From Acidobacteriota bacterium (lineage in GTDB: Bacteria > Acidobacteriota > Blastocatellia > Pyrinomonadales > Pyrinomonadaceae), in contig JAIVJI010000074.1 of NCBI GenBank assembly GCA_020200135.1, positions 30,835 through 94,834 on the forward strand: a DNA stretch of 64,000 nt, given 5' to 3'. Position numbers and translations under genes: made by a program. This document shows positions 1 through 7,005 of the stretch, in pieces; positions within the stretch are counted from its first letter, which is position 1; every line of letters starts with the position of its first letter. The notes below the pieces were generated by a model, which made no database searches, had not been told where the DNA came from, and saw only the letters and a list, made by a program, of their open reading frames with translations.

Positions 1-872
1 AAGAGCACCGCGCCGAGCGCGTCCTTCTCCGTCTTCGAGGCCAGCATGCGCTGCGCGATGTAGCTGCCGCCGCCCGGCTCGGCTCCGGGGTACCAGACCG
101 ACCACCACTGCACGGCGATGGGCAGGACGAAGACGGCCGCGGCCACGTCCCAGTTGTTCGTGAAGTCCGGCATCACGTCCAGGTACCGGAGCCCGCCCGG
201 GCCGCTCATCGCCGAGACCTTCTCGACGAGCCCGCCGATGCCCCCGACCTCCGGGATGTAGACGGCGAAGTAGGCCGCCGCCACCACCGCCGTCATCATG
301 ATGAAGAACTGCACCAGGTCGATCACCAGCACGCCCCACAGGCCGGAGTGCGCGGCGAAGACGACGTTGAGGATGCCGACGGCCAGCAGCGTCTGCCAGC
401 GCGGGAGCCCGAACATGATGGCCGCGATCTTGCACGCGGCCAGGTTGACCGTCGCCATGATCAGGCAGTTGAAGAAGAGGCCGAGGTAGACGGCGCGGAA
501 GCCGCGCACGGCGCCGGCGGCCCGGCCCGAGTAGCGTATCTCGTAGAACTCGAGGTCGGTGAGCACGCCCGAGCGCCGCCAGAGGCGCGCGTAGAAGAAG
601 ACCGTCGCCACGCCCGTCAGCACGAACGCCCACCAGACCCAGTTGCCCGCCACGCCCTGCCGCCGGACGATGTCGGTCACGAGGTTCGGCGTGTCGCTGC
701 TGAAGGTGGTCGCCACCATCGAGATGCCGGCGAGCCACCACGGCACCGAACGCCCCGAGGCGAAGAACTCCGAGGTGTCCTTCCCGGCCCGCCTCCCGAA
801 GAGGAGCGCCGGGAGGAAGCAGATGGCGGTGACGAAGAGCGCGACGAACCAGTCGAGTGCGCCAAAATTCAT
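1..872 (-). CDS. Sodium/solute symporter (SSS family), 3' end outside window
   Basis: Inner-membrane sodium-coupled uptake protein, probably for a sugar or amino-sugar product. The minus strand reads from ATG at 872 without a stop to base 1, so about 290 N-terminal residues are visible. They begin MNFGALDWFVALFVTAI, the usual first SSS helix, followed by the family-like segment FFASGRSVPWWLAGISMVAT and several further hydrophobic helices separated by Arg-rich cytoplasmic loops (RRSGVLTDLEFYEIRYSGR). The family is normally 500-600 residues, so roughly half is missing because of the window edge. It is the last gene of a minus-strand set after the aldolase (68-bp gap) and PfkB kinase, which supports a role in importing the sugar they degrade. 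Substrate is inferred from context only. Confidence 0.88.
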   Translation of the reverse strand, partial: MNFGALDWFVALFVTAICFLPALLFGRRAGKDTSEFFASGRSVPWWLAGISMVATTFSSDTPNLVTDIVRRQGVAGNWVWWAFVLTGVATVFFYARLWRRSGVLTDLEFYEIRYSGRAAGAVRGFRAVYLGLFFNCLIMATVNLAACKIAAIMFGLPRWQTLLAVGILNVVFAAHSGLWGVLVIDLVQFFIMMTAVVAAAYFAVYIPEVGGIGGLVEKVSAMSGPGGLRYLDVMPDFTNNWDVAAAVFVLPIAVQWWSVWYPGAEPGGGSYIAQRMLASKTEKDALGAVL

Positions 873-940
873 GTGACGATCCTTTCAGCCCGTTTCGAGT
901 GTCGGCCCGTTTCTGGGGCGGGCGCCGCGCGCCGCGCTGG

Positions 941-1825
941 TCACAGCAGCGAACAAATCCTGATCTTGGCGGACGAGACCTCACGCACGGCCTCGATTGC
1001 CGGCGCGAAGGTCTTCCGCAGGTCGATCTCGTCGCTCGCGGAGAGCGAGCGCTTGACGGCCAGCGTGAAGGCGTTCTTCAGCTCCGTCCCGAAGTTGATC
1101 TTCCGGATGCCGCACGAGACGGCGCGGCGCATCAGCTCGTCGGGCACGCCCGAGCCGCCGTGCAGCACGAGCGCCGCCGCGTAGCCCACGGCGTCGCGTA
1201 TCTGCTCCAGCCGCCCGAAGTCGAGCCGCACCTCGCCCTTGTAGAAGCCGTGCGCGGTGCCGACGGCGACGGCGAGCGCATCCACGCCCGTCGCCTCGAC
1301 GAAGCGCAGGGCGTCCTCGGGGCGCGTGTAGAAGCGCGAGATGTCGCCGCCCTCCTCGTTGTGCGCGACGTGCCCCAGCTCGCCCTCGACCGAGACGCCC
1401 GCGGCGTGCGCCAGCTCGACGACGCGGCGCGTCACCCCGACGTTCTCGTCGAAGGGGAGCTTCGAGCCGTCAATCATGACGGAGGTGTAGCCGGCCTCGA
1501 CGCAGCGCGCGGCCAGCTCGTAGCTCGCGCCGTGGTCGAGGTGAAGCGCGACGGGGCGCTCCAACTCCTCGGCCGCCGCCCGCGCCATCGCGACGACGAG
1601 ACGGATGCCGAGGTACTTGATGGTGGACTCGGTGGTCTGGAGGATGACGGAGGCGCCACACTCGTTCGCGGCTTTGACGTGCGCCCGCAGCGTCTCGGCG
1701 TTGTAAAAGTTGAGCGCGGCGATGGCGCGCCCCTCGCGGCGCGCCTCGTCCAGGAGCTGGCGGCTCGGCACCAGCGCCCGCCCCGCCCCCTGCGTCGTTG
1801 CTGTCTGTTGACTCGGGTTCGTCAT
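941..1825 (-). CDS. Class II ketose-bisphosphate aldolase (tagatose/fructose-1,6-bisphosphate type)
   Basis: Zinc-dependent cytoplasmic aldolase of the FbaA/GatY/KbaY family, 294 residues, a normal length. The metal and catalytic landmarks are all visible: ALHLDHG (catalytic Asp plus zinc His), DGSKLPFDENV, EGELGHV (Glu), VGTAHGFY (zinc His) and LHGGSGVPDE (third zinc His). DGSKLPF followed by ENV resembles tagatose-bisphosphate aldolases. The start MTNPSQQ at 1825 is chosen because a longer reading would run into the upstream kinase, whose stop lies at 1864. With AgaS and a PfkB kinase beside it, the likely reaction is cleavage of tagatose-1,6-bisphosphate to DHAP and glyceraldehyde-3-phosphate; fructose-bisphosphate cannot be excluded from sequence alone. 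Confidence 0.9.
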   Translation of the reverse strand: MTNPSQQTATTQGAGRALVPSRQLLDEARREGRAIAALNFYNAETLRAHVKAANECGASVILQTTESTIKYLGIRLVVAMARAAAEELERPVALHLDHGASYELAARCVEAGYTSVMIDGSKLPFDENVGVTRRVVELAHAAGVSVEGELGHVAHNEEGGDISRFYTRPEDALRFVEATGVDALAVAVGTAHGFYKGEVRLDFGRLEQIRDAVGYAAALVLHGGSGVPDELMRRAVSCGIRKINFGTELKNAFTLAVKRSLSASDEIDLRKTFAPAIEAVREVSSAKIRICSLL

Positions 1826-1863
1826 CTGTACTGGCTCGGTGGTCTCGTGCGGCTCCCGGCCCG

Positions 1864-2685
1864 CTACGCGGACTGCCCGCGCAGGAAACGTTTCAGCGCC
1901 GCGCGGTCGGGCTGGTTGGCCGTGCCGCCCGCCTTCAGCGTCGAGAGCGCACCGCAGGCGTTGCCACGCCGGAGGCACTCTTCCAGGCTCAGCCCCTCCA
2001 GGTGAGCCGAGACGAAGCCGGCGGCGAAGGTATCGCCGGCTCCGGTCGTGTCAAAGGCGTTGACCTTGAAGCCCGGCGCGGAGGCGACGCGGCCGCCCAT
2101 AATCGCCAACGCGCCCTTCGCCCCCAGCTTGACGACCGCGCAGGGGACGCGCGCCCCGAGCGCCTTGAGCGCGCCCCGCGCGTCGCGCGCGCGCGTCAGT
2201 TGCAGCGCCTCGTCCCGGTTAAGGAAGAGAATGTCCGTATGGGCGAGCACCTCCAGGATGTCTTCGCCCCAGGAGCTGGTCGGGTCGGAGTTGGGGTCGA
2301 AAGATGTGGTGAGCCCGGCCGAGCGCGCCTCCCGGAAGATGCGCGCGAAGGAGGGACGCAAGCCCTCCTGCAAGAAGTATGAGGTCAGGTGGAGGTGGCT
2401 CTTACCCTTGAGCAGCGACATCCGCACGTCCTCGTACCTGAGCGAGGAGATGGCGCCGAGGTACGTGACGAGCGCGCGGTCTCTGCGCGTGCTGAGCGCG
2501 AGCGTGATGCCGGTCTTCGCCGAAGCGTCGCGCAGGACGTGGCGCGTCGGGACGCCCGCGCTCCGCAGGGCCCCGAGGCAGAAGTCGCCGAAGTCGTCGC
2601 GGCCGACTCGGCTGACGAAAGTCACCTCGTGGCCGAGCTTCGCCACCCCACAGGCGAAGATGGCCGAGGCGCTGCCGAGAGTCAT
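1864..2685 (-). CDS. PfkB/ribokinase-family sugar kinase, N-terminally truncated
   Basis: ATP-dependent cytoplasmic sugar (phosphate) kinase; in this context probably tagatose-6-phosphate kinase. The C-terminal signature NAFDTTGAGDTFAAGF with the catalytic Asp is intact, as are the FLNRDEA and AVVKLGAKGA segments. Homology at the N-terminus only begins at MTLGSASAIFACGVAKLG, which corresponds to about residue 40-45 of the family. The first beta strand and the substrate-contacting residues normally found before it are absent. The open frame continues upstream to 3261, but that part is the antisense of agaS and has no kinase character. ATG at 2685 gives 273 residues against a usual 310-330. Either the 5' end was deleted or the sequence is collapsed here (see findings). 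Stop at 1864 is 38 bp before the aldolase start. Confidence 0.82.
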   Translation of the reverse strand: MTLGSASAIFACGVAKLGHEVTFVSRVGRDDFGDFCLGALRSAGVPTRHVLRDASAKTGITLALSTRRDRALVTYLGAISSLRYEDVRMSLLKGKSHLHLTSYFLQEGLRPSFARIFREARSAGLTTSFDPNSDPTSSWGEDILEVLAHTDILFLNRDEALQLTRARDARGALKALGARVPCAVVKLGAKGALAIMGGRVASAPGFKVNAFDTTGAGDTFAAGFVSAHLEGLSLEECLRRGNACGALSTLKAGGTANQPDRAALKRFLRGQSA

Positions 2686-2727
2686 CTGGAAGTCCGCGGG
2701 TCCGAAGAGGAGAAGACTGGGCGGGGG

Positions 2728-3846
2728 CTGGTTCACACCCCGCGCGAGATTTATCAGCAGCCCGACACATGGCGGCGCACCTACGAGAAACTTTCCGGCG
2801 GCGCCGACGGCGTAAGAGACTTCCTCGCGCGGGCGGGACTGTCGGGGGGCGCGGCGCCGACAATCTACCTGGTGGGGGCCGGCACCTCCGACTACATCGG
2901 GCGGGCGCTGACCTCGCTCCTGCGGCGCGAGTGGCGCTGCGAGGTTCAGGCCGTCCCGAGCACCGACCTGCTCACGGACATGGACGAGCACGTCATCCCC
3001 GGCCGCCCGTACCTGTGGGTCTCCTTCTCGCGCTCGGGCGACAGCTCCGAGGGCGTCGCCGTCATCGAGGCGGCGCTCGAACGCCACCCGTCGGTCCGGC
3101 ACCTGATAGTCACCTGCAACGGTGGGGGGAGGATGGCGCGCGACTTCGGCGGCCGCGAGAACGTCTTCTGCCTCGTCCTCGACGACGCGGTCAACGACCG
3201 CGGGCTGGCCATGACCAGCTCCTTCACGAACATGGTGGTCGCCGGCCAGTGCCTCGCGCACGTCCGAGACCTCGGGTCTTACGGGCGGGTCGTCGAAGAT
3301 TTGGCCGGGGCCGCTGAGAGGTTCACGGGGGCGGCGGCAGACGCGGCGGCGAGGCTTGCGGCCGAGCGGCTCACGAAGTTCTGCTTCCTGGGGACGGGGG
3401 CGCTGCGCGCGGTCGCGGTCGAGTCGGCGCTAAAGGTTCTGGAGCTGACGGCCGGGCGGGTCTACACGTGGTCTGAGTCGTACCTCGGGGTCAGGCACGG
3501 GCCCCTCTCGGCGGTGGACGGCGAGACGCTGGTCGTCGGGTTCCTCTCCGGCGACCGGCGGCGCAGGGCTTACGAGCTCGACTTGCTGCGCGAGGTAAAA
3601 GGTAAGCGGCTCGCGGGCAGGATCATCGCCGTGTGTCCCGCGGGCGCGCCACCGTCGGGCGAGTTCGACGACTCCCTCTCGCTCGCGCTGGCGGAGTCGT
3701 TCGACGACCTGCACCGGCCGCCGCTGGACGTGATCTTCGGTCAGCTCTTCGGTCTCTTCAACTCACTGGCACAAAACCTCAAGCCCGACACCCCGAGCCC
3801 GAAGGGTGCCATCAGCCGGGTCGTCGAGCGCGTGCGGATTCACTAG
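2728..3846 (+). CDS. agaS: AgaS-type SIS-domain sugar isomerase/deaminase, start codon not identifiable
   Basis: Cytoplasmic SIS-domain protein matching AgaS (galactosamine-6-phosphate deaminase/isomerase giving tagatose-6-phosphate and ammonia). Family landmarks are HTPREIYQQPDTWRRTY near the N-terminus, YLVGAGTSDYIG, WVSFSRSGDSSEGV (phosphate-binding Ser/Thr loop), NDRGLAMTSSFT, ALKVLELTAGRV, VRHGPLSAVDGETLVVGFLS and a C-terminal DTPSPKGAISRVV. The conserved reading starts around 2728 (GLVHTPRE, a CTG codon); the nearest in-frame ATG is at 2389, deep inside antisense pfkB coding, and is not credible. A purine stretch (2705-2713) lies upstream of 2728 but the spacing is long. The gene is divergent from pfkB with essentially no intergenic space, so the native start was probably lost at the junction. 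The product converges on the DeoR gene, 19 bp away. Confidence 0.87.
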   Translation: MVHTPREIYQQPDTWRRTYEKLSGGADGVRDFLARAGLSGGAAPTIYLVGAGTSDYIGRALTSLLRREWRCEVQAVPSTDLLTDMDEHVIPGRPYLWVSFSRSGDSSEGVAVIEAALERHPSVRHLIVTCNGGGRMARDFGGRENVFCLVLDDAVNDRGLAMTSSFTNMVVAGQCLAHVRDLGSYGRVVEDLAGAAERFTGAAADAAARLAAERLTKFCFLGTGALRAVAVESALKVLELTAGRVYTWSESYLGVRHGPLSAVDGETLVVGFLSGDRRRRAYELDLLREVKGKRLAGRIIAVCPAGAPPSGEFDDSLSLALAESFDDLHRPPLDVIFGQLFGLFNSLAQNLKPDTPSPKGAISRVVERVRIH

Positions 3847-3865
3847 ACGGTCGAGGGGCCCGGGC

Positions 3866-4627
3866 TCAGGCGAGTATCAACTCGATGCCCAACTCGCGCA
3901 GCCCCGCGCGCGCCGCCTCGGGCAGTCCGTGGTCGGTGACGATCCGGTCAACTTCCGAGAGCGGCACGATCCGCGAAAGGCTGCGCCTGCCGAACTTGCT
4001 CGAATCGGCGACGAGGATGGTCTCGCGCGCCGCGCGTACCATCGCCTGGTTGACGTGCGACTCGTCGAGGTTCGGCGTGCTCAGGCCGAACTCCAGGTCG
4101 AAGGCGTCCACTGCCAGGAAGAGCTTGTCCACCGATAGCCGTTTGAGCATCTCCTCAGCGAACTGGCCGACGAGCGAGCCGGAGTTCTGGCGCAGGAGCC
4201 CGCCGAGTAATATCACCTCGACCTCGCCGGCGCCCGTCAGCTCCGCCGCCACGTTGAGCGCGTTGGTGATGACCTTCAGGCCATGCCTGTCCTTGATGTG
4301 CCGGGCCACCTGCTGCGTGGTCGTCCCCGAGTCGAGGATGATTGATTCGCCGTCGGCGACGAGGGCGGCGGCGGCCGCCCCGATGCGCCGCTTCTCCTCG
4401 GCGTGCAGCGCGGCCTTGACCTGGAGCGAGGGGTCGGCGCTGACCGTCTCGGCGCGCACGGCGCCGCCGTGCGCCCTGCGCAAAAGCCCCCGCGCTTGCA
4501 GCTCCTTGAGGTCTTTGCGGATCGTGACCTCCGAGACGCGGAGGCGGCGGCTGAGGTCGCCAACCTCGACCTTCCCGTGCTCCTCGATGAGCTCGAGGAT
4601 TTTGGCCTGTCTCACCAAGCTCAGCAT
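3866..4627 (-). CDS. DeoR/GlpR-family transcriptional repressor
   Basis: DNA-binding sugar-phosphate-responsive regulator of 253 residues. The N-terminal winged helix (residues 1-60; RQAKILELIEEHGKVEVGDL then RLRVSEVTIRKDLKEL) ends with LRRAHGGAV, the standard DeoR boundary. The C-terminal sensor domain carries DSGTTTQQVA, VITNALNVA, LLGGLLR, LFLAVDAFD and ADSSKFGRRS, all typical of the phosphosugar-binding DeoRC fold. An SD-like GGAGGAGA lies about 11 nt before ATG 4627. It is the last gene of the minus-strand set GHMP fusion - MFS - ROK kinase - regulator and faces agaS. By analogy with AgaR it probably represses these genes and is released by a sugar phosphate such as tagatose-6-phosphate; that effector is inferred. 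Confidence 0.93.
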   Translation of the reverse strand: MLSLVRQAKILELIEEHGKVEVGDLSRRLRVSEVTIRKDLKELQARGLLRRAHGGAVRAETVSADPSLQVKAALHAEEKRRIGAAAAALVADGESIILDSGTTTQQVARHIKDRHGLKVITNALNVAAELTGAGEVEVILLGGLLRQNSGSLVGQFAEEMLKRLSVDKLFLAVDAFDLEFGLSTPNLDESHVNQAMVRAARETILVADSSKFGRRSLSRIVPLSEVDRIVTDHGLPEAARAGLRELGIELILA

Positions 4628-4685
4628 GCCGGCCGTGGTCTCCTCCCGCCGGCCATAATTTATAACAGACCGGCGGCACGGGGAA

Positions 4686-5588
4686 TCACAGAGTTCTGTC
4701 CCGACTCAGCATCGCGTGGCGCGCGGCGCCGAGCGCGCCGGCCGCCCCGCCGAGCGCGGCCGGGACGACGCGCACGCGTCGGCCGCCGGGCCGCCACTCC
4801 ATCAAACCGAGGTGGCGTTCGAGCGGGTCGAAGAGGGCATCCCCCGCCTGCGCGATGCCGCCGCCGATGACGAAGACCTCGGGGTCGAGCACGTTGATCA
4901 TGGAAGTGACGGCGCAGGCGAGCTGGTAGACGGCCCTCAGCCAGACGCGCGTGGCGTTCGCGTCGCCCGCGAGGTGCGCGGCGACGAGCGCCTCGGTCGA
5001 GTTGAAGAGGCCGCGCGAGCGTTTCGCGAGCGTGCGGTTGCCGACCGCCTCTTCGAGCGTGCCGGGGACGCCGAGGCTGTCGGGCTCGCCGTCCACGTCC
5101 AGGCAGATGTGCCCGATGTGGCCGCCGCGGCCGAGGTGTCCCGTCAGCAGCCGGCCGCCGGTAAGCACAGCGCCGCCGACGCCGGTGCCGAGCGTCAGCA
5201 TCACCGCATCCCGCGCGCCCGCGGCCGCCCCACTCCACGCCTCGGCGAGCAGCGCCGCCTGCCCGTCGTTGATGAGTGCCAACGCCCTCCCGCCGCCGAG
5301 GTAGTCAACCCAGTCGAAGTCCTGGAGCGATTCGAGGTGTCCGCTCACCGAGGCCATCGAGCGGCCGTCGCGCGCCACCATGCCCGGCGACGCGATGCCG
5401 ACGCACGCGGCCGCGCCGCCGACGCGCGCCTCCAGAGCCTCTATCAGCTCACGCACGCCCTCGGCCCAGGCGGCGCCGGCGTCATCGCGCGTCCCGGCTG
5501 CGGACTGCGACAGCACTTCGCCCGCGGGGCCGACGGCCGCCGCCTTGATGTTCGTCCCGCCGAGGTCGATGCCTACCGCGTAGTCCAT
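4686..5588 (-). CDS. ROK-family sugar kinase lacking the usual zinc-cysteine motif
   Basis: Cytoplasmic ATP-dependent hexose or N-acetylhexosamine kinase, 300 residues. The N-terminal phosphate loop VGIDLGGTNIKAA, the catalytic segment LINDGQAALLAE (Asp), the TLGTGVGGAVLTGGRLLTG adenosine motif and IGHI with the zinc-ligand His are present. The canonical CXCGXXGCXE zinc motif is replaced by a Cys-free stretch (DGEPDSLGVPGTLEEAVGN), so zinc cannot be bound in the standard way. ATG 5588 lies 5 bp after the MFS stop, suggesting translational coupling; longer upstream reading is antisense-like and lacks ROK character. Context (AgaS, aldolase, GH109/GH123 in the window) suggests a GalNAc or galactosamine kinase; glucokinase is the alternative. 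Confidence 0.9.
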   Translation of the reverse strand: MDYAVGIDLGGTNIKAAAVGPAGEVLSQSAAGTRDDAGAAWAEGVRELIEALEARVGGAAACVGIASPGMVARDGRSMASVSGHLESLQDFDWVDYLGGGRALALINDGQAALLAEAWSGAAAGARDAVMLTLGTGVGGAVLTGGRLLTGHLGRGGHIGHICLDVDGEPDSLGVPGTLEEAVGNRTLAKRSRGLFNSTEALVAAHLAGDANATRVWLRAVYQLACAVTSMINVLDPEVFVIGGGIAQAGDALFDPLERHLGLMEWRPGGRRVRVVPAALGGAAGALGAARHAMLSRDRTL

Positions 5589-5593
5589 AACGC

Positions 5594-6922
5594 CTAGATG
5601 CGCCGCACCAGCCCCTCCTCGGTCGCGCGCGTATTGCGGACGAGCAGGAGGACGAGCGCCATCCCGACGAGCGGGATCAGCCCCGCGACGACGATGATCG
5701 GGTCGAAGGCGGCCGTGCCCGTGTCGGCCCGCGCGTCCGAGACGTAGCCGACGAGCAGGAAGGCGATGATCGTGCCGATCCCCGCGCCCGTCCCGCTCAG
5801 GCCGCTCACCGAGGCCACCGACTCGCTGTGGAAGAGGTCGGAGGGCAGCACGTTCGCAATCGTCGTGAACGAGGCGTAGGAGAAGGTGGCGAAGCCGAAG
5901 AGCAGGGCGATGGCGAGGAGGTTCGTCGTGAAGACGGTCGGGATGAGGACGGTCACGCCGAGCCCGCCGAAGACGACAAGCGCCTTGCGCGCCGCGCCCA
6001 CCGACCACCCGCGCTTGATGAGGTGCCCGGAGAGCCAGCCGCCGAAGAAGTTGCCGAGGTCGGCGGCGATGAACGGAATCCAGAAGGCGAAGAGTCCTTC
6101 TTCGAGGCTGATGCCCTTGGCGACGAGGTAGATGGGGAACCAGTCGGTGACGAAGAACCAGACCGGGTCGGTCAGAGTCCGCGCGGAGATGGTGCCCCAG
6201 GTCTGCGGGAGTCGGAGGAGTTGCCCCCAGCGCGGACGCACCCTCTCGCCGCCCTCGGGCTCGTCCTCCCGCCTGTCGCGCAGGATCATCTCGCGCTCCT
6301 CGGCGGACACGCGAGGGTGCTCCTCGGGGCGGTGGTAGAGCCAGCGCCACGCGGCCAGCCAGATGAAGCCCAGCACGCCCGGCACGATGAAGGCCGGCCG
6401 CCAGCCCCACTTGAAATAGATGCCGAGGACGAGGTAGGGCGCGATGGCCGCGCCGATGGAAGAGCCGCTGTCGAAGAGCGCCGTGGCCAGCCCGCGCTCG
6501 CGCTTCGGGAACCACTCCGAGACGGCCTTGGTCGCCGCCGGCCAGTTGGCCGACTCGCCCACGCCGAGCAGGAAGCGGAAGGCCGCGAAGCTGTAGAAGC
6601 CGCCGGCCAGCGACGTGAGCATCGAGACGACGGAGTACCAGATGACCGAGAGCGTCAGACCCCGCCGCGTGCCCAGCTTGTCGACGAGGCGGCCACAGAC
6701 CGTCTGCCCGACGGAGTAGGCGATGCGGAAGGAGATGACGAGGTAGGCGTAGTCGGTGTTCGTCCAGCCGTAATCTCTCTTGAGGAAGGGGGCGAGGTTC
6801 GAGAGCGTCTGCCGGTCGATGTAGTTGATGACGGTCGAGGCGAAGAGCAGGCCGCCGATCCACCACCGCAGGCGTTTTATCGGCGGGCGTCGCCCCGCGC
6901 CGGGTTGTTCGGACACTGCCAT
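5594..6922 (-). CDS. MFS transporter, anion:cation symporter (hexuronate/sugar-acid) type
   Basis: Twelve-helix inner-membrane permease of 442 residues. The N-terminus has the ACS-family helix ([20 protein letters not shown]), followed by [28 protein letters not shown] and [19 protein letters not shown] then [11 protein letters not shown], which are strong hallmarks of the hexuronate/glucarate subfamily. A charged central loop (residues about 205-235) separates the two six-helix halves. ATG 6922 is supported by a GGAG motif about 11 nt upstream; the 42 extra upstream residues possible in the frame are non-conserved. It lies between the sugar-kinase/nucleotidyltransferase fusion (83-bp gap) and the ROK kinase (5-bp gap), so it probably imports the sugar phosphorylated by that kinase. 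Confidence 0.92.
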   Translation of the reverse strand: MAVSEQPGAGRRPPIKRLRWWIGGLLFASTVINYIDRQTLSNLAPFLKRDYGWTNTDYAYLVISFRIAYSVGQTVCGRLVDKLGTRRGLTLSVIWYSVVSMLTSLAGGFYSFAAFRFLLGVGESANWPAATKAVSEWFPKRERGLATALFDSGSSIGAAIAPYLVLGIYFKWGWRPAFIVPGVLGFIWLAAWRWLYHRPEEHPRVSAEEREMILRDRREDEPEGGERVRPRWGQLLRLPQTWGTISARTLTDPVWFFVTDWFPIYLVAKGISLEEGLFAFWIPFIAADLGNFFGGWLSGHLIKRGWSVGAARKALVVFGGLGVTVLIPTVFTTNLLAIALLFGFATFSYASFTTIANVLPSDLFHSESVASVSGLSGTGAGIGTIIAFLLVGYVSDARADTGTAAFDPIIVVAGLIPLVGMALVLLLVRNTRATEEGLVRRI

Positions 6923-7005
6923 GCTGACCGGCCTCTCCTTCGTTCGAGTGCGTGACGCCGCCGGGCGCGGCGAGGTGACGCCCCCCGGCGGGGCGGCCGC
7001 AGGGA

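Noticed and set aside
348..1184. Long plus-strand frame opposite the symporter
   Set aside because: It is the antisense of a clear SSS transporter on the minus strand; its Arg/Glu/Asp-rich composition is typical of a high-GC shadow frame.
2389..2727. Longer AgaS start at ATG 2389
   Set aside because: Would add about 113 residues that are antisense to conserved PfkB motifs and have no similarity to AgaS.
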